A stretch of 52,555 bases of DNA from the IMG/VR virus record IMGVR_UViG_3300036712_000029, positions 1-52,555 of that record; one strand, given 5' to 3'. Source of the stretch: a virus. Made by a program: the position numbers and the translations under genes. The notes below the pieces were generated by a model. The model was given only the letters and a program-made list of their open reading frames with translations. It was not told the origin of the DNA and made no database searches. This document shows, in pieces, positions 30,530-39,825 of the stretch (its first letter is position 1; each line of letters starts with the position of its first letter).

Positions 30530-31651
30530 CTAGTAGGTCTCGACCCCCGGGTACACCAGACCGGAGTCCACGCGGTTGTTCTCGGCGCCGAGGTCCTCCT
30601 CGTCCACGGGGATGACCGAGGAGAGGATGCCGTCGGCGTCGTTCGCGGTCGCGTCCCCCGAGTACAGCTCGAGCTTCCGCACCGACGCGATGTTGATGAC
30701 CGACATGGCGATGTCCTCCCAGGACTGCCACGTGATCAGGTTCGCGATCTTGTCGATGTAGAACTTCGTGTTGTTCAGGATGTAGAAGCGACCGAAGAAG
30801 TCCGGCTTGGTGAAGCAGTACACGTTGCCGGGCCGCAGGATGTCGGTCTTGATGGTGCGGACGTACTGCCTGCCCAGGAGCAGGTTGTACTTGTACCCGT
30901 CGGTGGTGGTCTCGGACTGCAGCTTGTCGCCGAAGTCCTCCACCGTCCACTGCAGGATGTCGTCCCAGTCGACCTCGGTGATGAGGATGAGCTCCGCCCG
31001 CAGGCGATTCCCGTCCAGCATCTTGAAGAGGTTGACCAGGTCGGGCCGCTGGATCGGCAGGACGGTAGCGTCGTCCGCCGCGGCGGCGCGGGCCAGGGCG
31101 CCCTTGCGGACCGAGAACTCGACCACGGTGCCGGCGGTGATGGCGCTGGCGTTCAGCGTGGTGACAGCGCCACCGTTCGCCTCGGCCTGGAGCGCCTGCA
31201 CGGCGGCCTCGATGTGGATCGTGAACTCGCGGTCCTCGATCTCCTGGATGTCCTTCACCGAGTTGTCCTCGATGATCTTGGTCACCGGCATCTCGTAGGC
31301 GAGGAGCTCCTGCTCGGTCTTCTCGAACTTCTCCGAGGAGATCGTGTAGAAGGGGACCTCGGCCCGCGGGGCGCGGATGAACCGGGCGGTCGGCTGACCG
31401 CGGAAGGTGATGGCCATGGCGCGGCTCTTGGGCTCGACGTCCACGATCTTCACCAGGGTGTCGTGGTTGACGGAACGCTGGCAGTCCGCCCGGGTGACCA
31501 TCTGGGGCGGGATGACCTTACGGCTGTAGGCCACCTCACGCAGACGGTCCCGGATGTAGGTGCCGGCGTACTCCGCGATCTTCTCCTTCCCCTCGGCCGT
31601 TCCGACCTTGTGGGTGAAGAGATCGTTCAGAACTCTTGCTGGTACGCTCAT
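30530..31651 (-). CDS. Major capsid protein candidate (HK97-like fold)
   Basis: 373 residues with a strong ribosome site. Long N-terminal helical region, a beta-rich middle (VDVEPKSRAMAITFRGQP), VTKIIEDNSVKDIQEIEDREF, and a C-terminal half with RAELILITEVDWDDILQW and GRQYVRTIKTDILRPG resembling capsid P-domain strands. Position after a small decoration-type gene and before a terminator fits capsid. The fold call is by position and pattern; no structure or family match was run. Confidence 0.75.
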   Translation of the reverse strand: MSVPARVLNDLFTHKVGTAEGKEKIAEYAGTYIRDRLREVAYSRKVIPPQMVTRADCQRSVNHDTLVKIVDVEPKSRAMAITFRGQPTARFIRAPRAEVPFYTISSEKFEKTEQELLAYEMPVTKIIEDNSVKDIQEIEDREFTIHIEAAVQALQAEANGGAVTTLNASAITAGTVVEFSVRKGALARAAAADDATVLPIQRPDLVNLFKMLDGNRLRAELILITEVDWDDILQWTVEDFGDKLQSETTTDGYKYNLLLGRQYVRTIKTDILRPGNVYCFTKPDFFGRFYILNNTKFYIDKIANLITWQSWEDIAMSVINIASVRKLELYSGDATANDADGILSSVIPVDEEDLGAENNRVDSGLVYPGVETY

Positions 31652-31702
31652 CTTGTTATCTCCTTCCCAGCTTGGTCCTGGGTCTCTCCGGACAGGCCGG
31701 AA

Positions 31703-32152
31703 CTACACCAGGGTCTGGATGAAACGAAGCCGCCCGCCGTTGTTGGCCGGGAGCCGGGTCACGAACCCCACCACCTCGCCGGTGGTGAAGATCTTGAGCC
31801 CGGACTTGGTCAGCGTGTCCACCGTGACCGCGTCGCTGATCTCCAGCTTCTGGCCGACCGCCGTGATGCCGGTGGTGGTGAACACGCGGGTGTCCGCCTC
31901 GTAGGTCCCGCCGAACAGGACCGTGGCCTTGCCGATGGCCTGGACGTCCATCCGGCCCCGCTCCACGAAGAGCGCGAGGCCGAAGCCCAGGGACGTGGCG
32001 CGCACCAGCTTGTAGCTGGTGTCGAGCGCCATGAACTCGCCGTCCATCAGCGGGTTGGCGTTGTTTGGGTTCACGAGATCTCGGTCTGCCACGGGGAAGT
32101 CCCGCCGGAGCAGAGACTGGACCTCGGTCACCAGCTCGAAGTTGACGTTCAT
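31703..32152 (-). CDS. Head decoration/structural protein candidate
   Basis: 149 residues, beta-rich: YKLVRATSLGFGLALFVERG, KATVLFGGTYEADTRVFTT, GEVVGFVTRLPA. It directly precedes the capsid gene, where decoration or capsid-stabilising proteins are often found. No family motif was recognised; assignment is by place and beta content. Confidence 0.6.
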   Translation of the reverse strand: MNVNFELVTEVQSLLRRDFPVADRDLVNPNNANPLMDGEFMALDTSYKLVRATSLGFGLALFVERGRMDVQAIGKATVLFGGTYEADTRVFTTTGITAVGQKLEISDAVTVDTLTKSGLKIFTTGEVVGFVTRLPANNGGRLRFIQTLV

Positions 32153-32200
32153 CGGATTCCTCCTTCAGTTCTTCGTCCGCTGCAACTCGGAGCGGCCCCT

Positions 32201-32587
32201 CTACTCGGAGAGGTCACCCAGGAGATAGGCGGTCAGCTGGTCGGCCCCGTTTCCGGAGACGTCCTCCGCCAGCTTCGCGATCTCGCCGTTGGGCGCGGTC
32301 ATCTCGATGGCCTCTTCGATGACATCGAGCGACTTGCCCGCCTCCGCGGCCTTCTCGATACGCTCCACCTTGTCCTCGAAGGGGGTATCGGTGTCGATCC
32401 CCTTCTTCTCCATGGTGCGAGCGATCTTCTCGATCCGGTCGCGGTGGTTTCGCTCTCCCAGCTGCTGGGAGAGCTCGGCGTTCTTCTCGAGAAGCTCATC
32501 CCGCTCGGTGACGAGTGCCCGGAGTACACCAGGCACCGCCGAGTAGACCTGAGCTGCCTTCGCTGCGCTGATCTTCTCTTGGCTCAT
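32201..32587 (-). CDS. Coiled-coil head-cluster protein, 128 aa
   Basis: Helical with coiled coils (LVTERDELLEKNAELSQQLGERN) and repeated RIEKIARTM, RIEKAAEAG copies of the shared motif. Between the scaffold-like protein and the decoration gene; could be a scaffold or assembly chaperone. Not recognised. Confidence 0.6.
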   Translation of the reverse strand: MSQEKISAAKAAQVYSAVPGVLRALVTERDELLEKNAELSQQLGERNHRDRIEKIARTMEKKGIDTDTPFEDKVERIEKAAEAGKSLDVIEEAIEMTAPNGEIAKLAEDVSGNGADQLTAYLLGDLSE

Positions 32588-32596
32588 GGTGTCCTC

Positions 32597-33697
32597 CTAG
32601 TACCCGCCCGAGAGCGGCATGCTGAAGCCCGAGGTCTTCTCCTCCTCCTCGTCCTTGGACTCGGAGGTGTCCCCGTTCTTCTTCTCCTCGGCCTTGGCCT
32701 TCATGACCTCCTGCAGCTTGGAGGCCTTCTCCTTCTGCTCGGGGGTCGCGTTGGGCGCGGCCCCCTCCTCCGCGATCTTGCGGAGCCAGGCCCTCGCCGC
32801 CGCCCGCTTCTCGACCGACGACAGCTTCACGCCGGCCTGAGAGGTTGCGTCGAGGACGTTGTGAAGAACCGGATCCGTGCTCTTCTTCTGAGCTGGTTCG
32901 TCGAGAACCTCACCCATCCGTGCCTTGGGTACGGCCTTCGCCTGCTGCTTGGTGTAGTCGATGGCCGACTGGTTGCTGCCGACCATCGTCTCCTGCTTGC
33001 TCACCTCGCCCGGCTGAGAGGGCACGCCCTCCTCCGCCTGGGAGGCGTTGGGGTTCTCCAGGGGCTCGCGGCCCGCGGAGTTGGTCGCCGGGTTCAGAGC
33101 GTTCTCGGCGCGCTTCATGATGCCGAGGACACGCTGGACCTGCGCCTGCTTCTGGACGTCCTTGTTCGTCCAGTCCTCCGATCCGCCCGGAGGATCCTGG
33201 ATGGTGGTCTCCAGGGCGGTGGCGGGATTGGTCTGGCCGGGGGACTTGGGATCGGGGCCCGGGTTCAGCGGCGCCTGCTGCTGCGGGGTCGCCTGGCCGG
33301 TCTCCGTGTTCTGCGTCCCCGGGGTGGGAGCGTCGATCGTGTTGGGCATGGCGGTGGCGCCGATGCCCGAACCGACGGTGGTGGTGGGTGGCTTGTGCGA
33401 CAGAGGCGGCTCCGGCTTGCCGACAGCCTCCTTCTCGAGGAAGTGGACGTTGAGATACTCCACCGCGGACGCCAACTTCTCGACGTACACGGAAGAGACC
33501 TTCTCCTGATCGACTCCCTCCTCGTTGCGCTCCGGAGCTGTGCTCTCGTTGCCGTTGGAGGCCTGTGCCGGAGGAGCCTTCTTTTCCTTCTTCTTCGCCT
33601 CTTCCGACTTGGTCTCCTCCTCTGCCTGAGCGAGCTTCTCCCGCATATCGGCTTCGGCGGCTACCTGCCGGACCATATCCTGAAGCGTGAAGTGCAT
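32597..33697 (-). CDS. Scaffold-like disordered protein, 366 aa
   Basis: Very charged, proline/glutamine-rich low-complexity sequence (EEETKSEEAKKKEKKAPPAQ; many Pro-Gly-Gln runs) with helical stretches, including SVYVEKLASAVEYLN. Lies upstream of the capsid gene. Scaffold proteins have this composition and place, but the call is not specific. Confidence 0.6.
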   Translation of the reverse strand: MHFTLQDMVRQVAAEADMREKLAQAEEETKSEEAKKKEKKAPPAQASNGNESTAPERNEEGVDQEKVSSVYVEKLASAVEYLNVHFLEKEAVGKPEPPLSHKPPTTTVGSGIGATAMPNTIDAPTPGTQNTETGQATPQQQAPLNPGPDPKSPGQTNPATALETTIQDPPGGSEDWTNKDVQKQAQVQRVLGIMKRAENALNPATNSAGREPLENPNASQAEEGVPSQPGEVSKQETMVGSNQSAIDYTKQQAKAVPKARMGEVLDEPAQKKSTDPVLHNVLDATSQAGVKLSSVEKRAAARAWLRKIAEEGAAPNATPEQKEKASKLQEVMKAKAEEKKNGDTSESKDEEEEKTSGFSMPLSGGY

Positions 33698-33711
33698 TCT
33701 GGTCCTCCTTG

Positions 33712-34008
33712 TTAACGCACCCCAAACACTACGTTGGGTGGCGGTTGATGTCGAGCATCCACCGCCTGCGCAGGGTTGGTGGCGGGGGGCGTCTCCACAT
33801 TAGGTTGCGAGTAGTTTTGCCGCTTGCCGAACTGGGGAGCCGGCCGGATCACCTTGGGGCCCATGTCGCCGGGGGCTGTCGGCGCCTTCGGAGCTTGACG
33901 ACCGGGGAGCTTGGACCTCGGGGCCTGCGTGGTCTTCGAGGTCCACACGCTCTCCGAAGACCGAGACTGCGCCCCGATCTTCTCAAGCTCTTCGAAAAAC
34001 GCCGTCAT
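33712..34008 (-). CDS. Small tagged disordered protein, 98 aa
   Basis: Starts MTAFFEELEKIGAQSRS, the clearest N-terminal copy of the shared motif; a TTG at 34023 is an alternative start. The rest is Pro/Ala/Gln-rich with no fold. Likely a minor virion component. Confidence 0.55.
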   Translation of the reverse strand: MTAFFEELEKIGAQSRSSESVWTSKTTQAPRSKLPGRQAPKAPTAPGDMGPKVIRPAPQFGKRQNYSQPNVETPPATNPAQAVDARHQPPPNVVFGVR

Positions 34009-34053
34009 GTTGATCCCAAGCAACTCATTCCTCGAGGTAGCGGCTGGCTACTC

Positions 34054-34893
34054 CTACTCGTTCCACTCCACCGGCCAACCGGCGGCTTCCAGCATCTGGA
34101 GCGCGAGGTTGTCCACCTCGTACCCCAGCTGGCCCGCGAGCTTCTCCTGCTCGTAGCCCTCTGGGATCTCGAGGTACCCGGACTCCATCAGCATCTCGTA
34201 GGCCCTGGCCTCGGCCAGCTTCTCGAGCGCCGACGCGTTCTTCTCCTTCTTCTTGCCCTTCAGGGCCCTGTAGGCCGCGTACCCGCCGCCGGCGAGGGCC
34301 AGGGGGATCCCCACCCGCTTGCCGAACCGCTTCGCCCCACCCTTCAGGGCCTCGACGCCCGCCTTGCCGCTGGGGAAGGCCTTGAGGCTGCGCTTGGCGT
34401 GGCCTGCGGCGGTCTCGGCCGCCTGCATCCCCTTGGCCTTGCGGACATCCTTCAGGCCCTCGATCATCTGGCTGACGCCGGTAGCCTTGCCAGCCGCGCT
34501 GGCGCCGCGCTGGACCGCCCCCTTGGCCCTGCGGTAGCCCAGGCGGGCCTTGCTGATCTGCGGACCCATCTCCTCGGCGGCTTCCTTCTCGATGTTGTTG
34601 AGCTCCTGGACCATGGAGTGGGCCATGACACGCCCCAGGAAGTCCGCCTCGGCGAACTTCTCCTGACCCTCCTCGTCCAGCTCCTCCTCGGCTTCGGCGG
34701 TGTGCTCGATGCCGTCCCCGCTGTAGAGCTCGTTGATCATGCCCTCCACGTCCTCATCGGAGAACTGGGAGAGGTCGACACCCTCCTCCTCGGCCAGCTT
34801 CACCAGAAGCTCCGCGGCGGCGGTCTTCTCCAGATCGTCCTCCTCGTACTCGACCTGGCCGGTCCCGTAGATTGCAGCGAGCTGCTTGTCCAT
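34054..34893 (-). CDS. Tagged head-cluster protein with glycine-zipper
   Basis: 279 residues, AAGGAG site. An acidic N-terminal region contains DLEKTAAAE and later NIEKEAAEE and ALEKLAEAR. A basic middle (KGAVQRGASAAGKATG) precedes a glycine-zipper (GIPLALAGGGYAAYRALKG). Situated just after the prohead protease, as internal core or scaffold proteins are in T4-type phages. Tag copies could be protease sites. Confidence 0.65.
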   Translation of the reverse strand: MDKQLAAIYGTGQVEYEEDDLEKTAAAELLVKLAEEEGVDLSQFSDEDVEGMINELYSGDGIEHTAEAEEELDEEGQEKFAEADFLGRVMAHSMVQELNNIEKEAAEEMGPQISKARLGYRRAKGAVQRGASAAGKATGVSQMIEGLKDVRKAKGMQAAETAAGHAKRSLKAFPSGKAGVEALKGGAKRFGKRVGIPLALAGGGYAAYRALKGKKKEKNASALEKLAEARAYEMLMESGYLEIPEGYEQEKLAGQLGYEVDNLALQMLEAAGWPVEWNE

Positions 34894-34982
34894 GATGTCT
34901 CTCCTTCTTCGGTTTAGTTCGGTTTCCTCTCAGCCAGGTGATCGCATCCTTGAGGTGTCAAAGCCCCTAACGTCCACCGAAG

Positions 34983-36977
34983 CTAAAGCAGTTGGCCAAC
35001 CCCTTGTTTCAGTCCTTCTTTCAGGGATGCCCCACCACCTTTGACTGCGTCCACGACACCGCGGACGAGCCGCCTGGGAATCTGAGATCCTTGTTGATGA
35101 AGAGCGCCCATCCCAGCCATCACCATGAGCGTTTTGGGATTCTCGGCCGCCAGGTTTATCAACGCCCCTGTTGGTCCTCGTGCTCCCATCATCGCTCGTC
35201 TCTGTTGGTGCGCCGCCCAACGACTCAGCGCGAAGGCTCCGCCTACTGCGCCTAGGACCACAGCTGGGTTGACCCCAGCAGCGGTCTTTTCAAAGCCGTC
35301 CGCAAGTCCTGATCTGTGGACTGTTTCCCACAGATCAGGATCCGCATCCACAATGGCTCCTGCATCTACTAGACAATCTCCGATCCGATCTAGGTAGCCA
35401 TTATAAGCTGCCGAGATCTTCTGTAGGAAGGGGGTTTCTTCAGCTTCTTTCCCCTCCCCGTCATCAGCCTTTGGCGCCCCACAGATCGTGATGCGGACCA
35501 CCCTACGTCTTGCGATGGGCTCCAGCATGCTACGGTCTTCCATCATCGGCAAGAGGAGACGCTTCAGCATGGAACTGAAGTGCCCCGATCCCAGGGGGAT
35601 CGAGGTGTCAGACTCGTCCGTGGGAGGGATCACCTCCCCATCTCGATCGAGCTGGTCTGCCAGTGGTTTCTTGCCGAGCCGGATGATGGTGATCCTCTGG
35701 AACTCGCGGGGCTTGAGGATCATCCCCATCGTCGTGGGCGTGGAGAGTGCCTCGCTGAGGTCGCCCTTGCCCAGTTGATCGAGGACTTCATCCGGCAAAT
35801 CTGGTCTGTTGTCTTCCAGGGGCACGGCCTTGCTGCCAAACTGAGACGGCTTGACATCCTTTATAATCTCCGCGCCCTTGCGCTGGGAAGCCTTTTTCTC
35901 CCGGAGCCGATCGCGCACGATGTCGATGGCCGACCGCTTCTCCTTCCCCTGAGACCCGCTGTGGAGGCTGGCGATCCTCTTGCCGGTGAGCAGCTCGCTC
36001 CAAACCTCGCGGACTTTCTTCCGGCCGGGGTGGCTGGTGCTCCACAAGCTGGGCACTGCTGCTGCCTTCTCGAACGACTTCTCTGTGCTCGGCTGCTCGT
36101 AGCCCATCTCTTCCGCCACCAACCAGGAGGGGATCGTGACATATTTTCGACCCCCAGTATGCGCCATAGCCAACTTTGCCATGACCTTTGCGGTCTTGTC
36201 AGCACCGATGAAAACAAAAGAGATGTCGAAGAACCTGGGGTAGTCGTTGATCGCGTAGATCTTCGTCCCGTCCGCCAGGATCTTGTTGAGCATACCCTTG
36301 AGATGCTCGCAGTAGTCGTTCCGGGTGACGGAGAGCCCACGGATGGGGTTCTTCTTGTGGAACTCCAGGACTGCGACGCCTACCGACCGATGCCGGCTCG
36401 GGTCGAAAGTGGCCTGGGCCTGTCGGTACTTCTTCCAGTCCAGGCACTTGGAGCAGAGGTCATAGGGGACCTTGCAGCCCATGCTCACGTCGGGAAACAG
36501 GCCGTGGTCCAGCTTGTCGCACACGTCGGTGGCCCCGAACATCTCTGCCCGCTTGCGGTCGATCATGACCACCAGCTCGACGCGCTTCATGGCGTCGTTC
36601 CAGGCAGCCAGCTCGACCTTGCCGAAGGCCTTGCTTGGGTCCTTGTTGACGTGGTGCTTGTAGGGGAAGGCTCCGTAGAAGGTCTCGTATCCGTAGACCG
36701 GACCCTTGTGGATCAAAGAAGCTTCCGGGAAGTAGTCCCCGTTGATGTTCGAGCCCCAGAACTCACCAGCTCCCAGGGCGTTGACGAGGACGTAGATCCT
36801 TTGGGAATCGGGCTTCAGCTTGTCGAGGTATGCCTGGACCTGCGGGAGCATGGGCGCTGCTGTCTTGCCCATGGAGAAGAACTCGGCGGCCTTCTCCATC
36901 TCACCCGGCTGGAAGATCTCCACCAGGCGTTCGCCCTGCTCACGTCGGGCTTTGAACTGGCATACCTTGACGATCAT
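34983..36977 (-). CDS. Prohead protease with C-terminal extension
   Basis: 664 residues. The N-terminal 250 hold the protease: GSNINGDYFPEASLIHKG, KHHVNKDPS with candidate His108/109, and DVSMGCKVP with candidate Ser165, followed by C-x-x-C. This order (His then Ser in an S-x-G motif) is that of phage prohead proteases (S78/T4 gp21 type), which cut scaffold and capsid proteins before DNA packaging. It far exceeds the usual 200-300 residues. The tail contains FEKTAAGVNPAVVLGAVGG, the operon motif plus a glycine-zipper. ATGA-coupled to the previous gene. Confidence 0.8.
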   Translation of the reverse strand: MIVKVCQFKARREQGERLVEIFQPGEMEKAAEFFSMGKTAAPMLPQVQAYLDKLKPDSQRIYVLVNALGAGEFWGSNINGDYFPEASLIHKGPVYGYETFYGAFPYKHHVNKDPSKAFGKVELAAWNDAMKRVELVVMIDRKRAEMFGATDVCDKLDHGLFPDVSMGCKVPYDLCSKCLDWKKYRQAQATFDPSRHRSVGVAVLEFHKKNPIRGLSVTRNDYCEHLKGMLNKILADGTKIYAINDYPRFFDISFVFIGADKTAKVMAKLAMAHTGGRKYVTIPSWLVAEEMGYEQPSTEKSFEKAAAVPSLWSTSHPGRKKVREVWSELLTGKRIASLHSGSQGKEKRSAIDIVRDRLREKKASQRKGAEIIKDVKPSQFGSKAVPLEDNRPDLPDEVLDQLGKGDLSEALSTPTTMGMILKPREFQRITIIRLGKKPLADQLDRDGEVIPPTDESDTSIPLGSGHFSSMLKRLLLPMMEDRSMLEPIARRRVVRITICGAPKADDGEGKEAEETPFLQKISAAYNGYLDRIGDCLVDAGAIVDADPDLWETVHRSGLADGFEKTAAGVNPAVVLGAVGGAFALSRWAAHQQRRAMMGARGPTGALINLAAENPKTLMVMAGMGALHQQGSQIPRRLVRGVVDAVKGGGASLKEGLKQGVGQLL

Positions 36978-37465
36978 AGCTTGAAGGGATTCTCACTGTC
37001 CGGTCGGAAGGTATCGACCTTGGTCGGCCGGAATGCCTCGGAGATGGGACCCCTGCCAGCCTTGCCCTGGGTGATGTTCCTCTGGGTCTCGGCCAGCAGC
37101 TTGGCGGACTGGAGAGGGACGGCCGGACCAGACTCCGGCGACATCTCCAGCGTGTTCCGGACGTACGACCCGGCGATGAGTGGGTCTGCCGCCAGAGAGG
37201 GTGCGGTCTTCCTCAGCGAGTTGTAGACCATCTGGACCGAGCTGGCGTCGTGGTCCCGCAGCATGGGATTCGCCTTCAACATGTTGGAGTAGTCCCGCAC
37301 CCTGGTGAACCGCTCCTTGACCATGCCGATGCCCTTGCTGGCGGCGACACCCATCGCGGAGATACCAGCGGACGCGATGGCTCCAGGCAGAGCCTCCTTG
37401 ACGGCTCTGCCCATGGCGTCGAGCCAGCCCGCCTCCTTCAGGAACTCGTCGACTGGATTGCTCAT
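36974..37465 (-). CDS. Small tagged protein, 163 aa
   Basis: ATG 37465 overlaps the upstream stop (TGATG). Opens SNPVDEFLKEAGWLDAMG, similar to the shared FLKEAG motif, then an alanine/glycine-rich hydrophobic segment (GAIASAGISAMGVAASKGIGM). The C-terminal half is helical and ends disordered. Likely virion-associated. Confidence 0.65.
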   Translation of the reverse strand: MSNPVDEFLKEAGWLDAMGRAVKEALPGAIASAGISAMGVAASKGIGMVKERFTRVRDYSNMLKANPMLRDHDASSVQMVYNSLRKTAPSLAADPLIAGSYVRNTLEMSPESGPAVPLQSAKLLAETQRNITQGKAGRGPISEAFRPTKVDTFRPDSENPFKL

Positions 37466-37764
37466 CAGTACCCTCGCTGCGCCTTCTTCATCGCCCGGCG
37501 CTGTTTCCAGACGTGATACTTCATCCGAGCCCGCTGGACAGGCTCGGACTCCCAGCCCTTCTTCGCCCCGTAGGCCACCGCCAGATGCGGGGCGACCCTG
37601 GCGGCCAGGGCCAGGTTCTTGTGCCCACGGCTGGCCATGAACTCGGCGGCCCCTTTGCCGGCCCGATCGATGGACCGCACGATGTCCCCGGCTGTGCCCA
37701 GGACACCGCCGTGCTTCTCCAGATCCTGTCGGAGTAGATAGAACGCAGAGGCGAGCTCGATCAT
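37465..37764 (-). CDS. Small tagged basic protein, 99 aa
   Basis: Opens MIELASAFYLLRQDLEKHGGVLG, a copy of the LEKxG motif. Mostly helical with a basic, aromatic C-terminus (RARMKYHVWKQRRAMKKAQRG). Coupled on both sides. Confidence 0.6.
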   Translation of the reverse strand: MIELASAFYLLRQDLEKHGGVLGTAGDIVRSIDRAGKGAAEFMASRGHKNLALAARVAPHLAVAYGAKKGWESEPVQRARMKYHVWKQRRAMKKAQRGY

Positions 37765-38678
37765 CGGACCCCCAGCTTCCCGTTGACCTCGTTGAGCTGC
37801 TCGTCAACGATGCGGATGGAGTGCTCCAGCTTCCGGTGTTCGTGGGCGACCTTGGTGAAGATCAGGAAGCGATCGATGACCGGGTGCGCAGGGTTCGGGA
37901 CCACGCCGGCGCTCGCGGTCTTGGACAGGGACTCGTCCATCTGCTCCTTGCCCATGATCCTCCGCTGCCGGAGGTGATCTCGGAGCAGCTGGGTAGCCTC
38001 CTTCACCATCCTGGTGTCGCCGAAGCTCGACCAGGCACGCACGACATCCCCCAGGGTCGAGCCGTCCATCACCTGCGAGGCCCCGGCCTCGCAGAGGTCG
38101 TTCTTGATGTCGTTGAGGAAGATCTCGGAGGAGGAGAGCTTGCTCATGTAGTGCTCGTGTACGCCTTCCAGCCGCGACCGTAGATCTGCCAGCTCCTCGC
38201 TAGGCTGATGCCGGGCATGATGCGGAACCGCTTCTGCGGTCTTCTCCATCCCGGCGCCGAACGCCTCGGCCAGGATCGAATCGCTGGCACCGGCCGTCTT
38301 GTAGTGGCCGCTGGGAGGGAGGTAGGCCGCGGTCTTGACCTGGTGGACGGCGGGTGAGGACCCATCGTTCAGATCTTGCAGCACCTTCGCCGGGCTCGCC
38401 GGACCCCCCGCGAACGTGACGTTCCGAACCTCCCCCGCCTTCTCGAACTCGCTCAGGTAGGCATTGGTGTTCGCGAACTCGCACACCCTCTTCACCTGCT
38501 CCGGTGCGAGGCGTGCCTCCTTCACGATCTCCACGACCGCATCGCTGAGTTGAGTACCCTGGGAGGAGTAGAGGGCTGCAGCTCTCTTGCCCATGGCCTC
38601 GAGCTGCTCGGGATCGACGTTCTTCGCGGCCTTCTGCTGGGCAAGACCGAGCGGGATTGCACCTGGCTGATCGCTCAT
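37761..38678 (-). CDS. Tagged helical virion-cluster protein, 305 aa
   Basis: First gene after the sigma-70-like promoter; AAAGGTG site. Helical throughout, with GMEKTAEAV near residue 140, VKTAAYLPP and LSKTASAGV copies of the shared motif. Contains a coiled-coil end (EHRKLEHSIRIVDEQLNEVNG). Scaffold or internal head protein is possible. Confidence 0.6.
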   Translation of the reverse strand: MSDQPGAIPLGLAQQKAAKNVDPEQLEAMGKRAAALYSSQGTQLSDAVVEIVKEARLAPEQVKRVCEFANTNAYLSEFEKAGEVRNVTFAGGPASPAKVLQDLNDGSSPAVHQVKTAAYLPPSGHYKTAGASDSILAEAFGAGMEKTAEAVPHHARHQPSEELADLRSRLEGVHEHYMSKLSSSEIFLNDIKNDLCEAGASQVMDGSTLGDVVRAWSSFGDTRMVKEATQLLRDHLRQRRIMGKEQMDESLSKTASAGVVPNPAHPVIDRFLIFTKVAHEHRKLEHSIRIVDEQLNEVNGKLGVR

Positions 38679-38696
38679 GCTGTCACCTTTCGCTCA

Positions 38697-38726
38697 ATCA
38701 TAGAGGCGCGCTTCCTGCAGTGTCAA
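38697..38726 (-). promoter_or_regulatory. Sigma-70-like promoter of the virion operon
   Basis: On the minus strand: TTGACA (38721-38726), 18-base spacer, TATGAT (38697-38702), about 18 bases before ATG 38678. Five of six -10 bases and all -35 bases match the bacterial consensus. Confidence 0.75.
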
Positions 38727-38797
38727 CAATCGTCACTACTTGAGCACCAGCCTCCGGTCCACTACTATTGGTACCACGACCTGATCTAGGGTGGGAA

Positions 38798-39295
38798 GTG
38801 GCTGAAGAAGATCTCAGACTGTTGGAAGCCAGACTCTCGTCTCTTGAGGGGCAAGTCCGGTTCTTGCTGAGGATCAACGGCCTTGACTTGTCCGCCCTCC
38901 GATCGGCTCCCGATGAGAAGCTCCTGAAATACTACCAGGATGCCGTCCAGCTGCTAGGGCTAAAATCAAAACAGTACCCGCCGGAGATTGTGGAGCAGTG
39001 GGCTGACCTCTTCGCCCAGCTCTCCGAATACGAGTGTGCCCGCCTGCAGCTCATCGTGGACTACGAACACACGTGGGAACCGTTCTACCACCTCTGCGTC
39101 AGGATGATGACCGGCCTCCGACAGCACCGGGACATGCCCACAGACGTGGGCATGCAACATCTCTACGCCTTCCTCGAGCGTTCGAGGAAGAACCTACGTG
39201 ACGTAGCCATCATGATGATCAAGAAGTACCCGGACACCGTGCCACCCAAGGCAAAAACCCTCCTGAATGGCGATGATCTGTCTGCCTACCTCTAA
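38798..39295 (+). CDS. Helical protein on plus-strand island, 165 aa
   Basis: Probable GTG start at 38798; TTG 38768 is the other choice. Coiled-coil N-terminus (LRLLEARLSSLEGQVRFLL), further helices, and an acidic end. Ribosome site weak. Divergent from the virion operon across its promoter. Not recognised. Confidence 0.6.
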   Translation: MAEEDLRLLEARLSSLEGQVRFLLRINGLDLSALRSAPDEKLLKYYQDAVQLLGLKSKQYPPEIVEQWADLFAQLSEYECARLQLIVDYEHTWEPFYHLCVRMMTGLRQHRDMPTDVGMQHLYAFLERSRKNLRDVAIMMIKKYPDTVPPKAKTLLNGDDLSAYL

Positions 39296-39399
39296 AACTG
39301 CAAATCGCTGATATTCCTAGAGATAAGGCTAGTGAGGCGGAAGAAGTAATTCTTTCCCCTCGCACGATCTGATCAACAACGCCCAAAAAGGAGGTTTCC

Positions 39400-39825
39400 A
39401 TGGGCAAGGCAGCGACCGCCGAGAAGGCGGAGGTCGAGAGTGCGGTGGACGAGGCGAAGATCGCCGTGGCACTCGGCCAGGAAATGGCCAAACAGCTCCC
39501 CAGCATGCTGGAGAAGCTCAAGGACGCCCAGGCCGAGATGTTGAAGGACCTGGGGTACGAGAAGACCGAGATCACCGAGGAGCTGATCTTCCGGAGCTTC
39601 CAGGCCATGCCCGCGGAGAAGAAGGATGACCTGCTCCGCAAGCACGGTCTCGTCCCCACGCCGGGGTTCTTCTCCAGCATCACCGGCTGGCACAACATCG
39701 AGCATCTCCGCTCGAAAGGCTGGCAGAACAAGGTTCAGGGCGCCATGGGCCTGCTGTACCAGGGCGCCGCGATCGGCCTCGCGATCTACCTGGGAGTGGA
39801 CTGGTATCGGAGCCGCGCCGCCTAG
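39400..39825 (+). CDS. Membrane-associated helical protein, 141 aa
   Basis: AAAGGAGG site. Alanine/glutamate-rich helical N-terminus with a LEKLKDAQAEM stretch, then a basic region and a C-terminal hydrophobic segment (GLLYQGAAIGLAIYLGVDW) that could be one membrane helix. Holin-like or virion roles are both possible and undecided. Confidence 0.65.
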   Translation: MGKAATAEKAEVESAVDEAKIAVALGQEMAKQLPSMLEKLKDAQAEMLKDLGYEKTEITEELIFRSFQAMPAEKKDDLLRKHGLVPTPGFFSSITGWHNIEHLRSKGWQNKVQGAMGLLYQGAAIGLAIYLGVDWYRSRAA

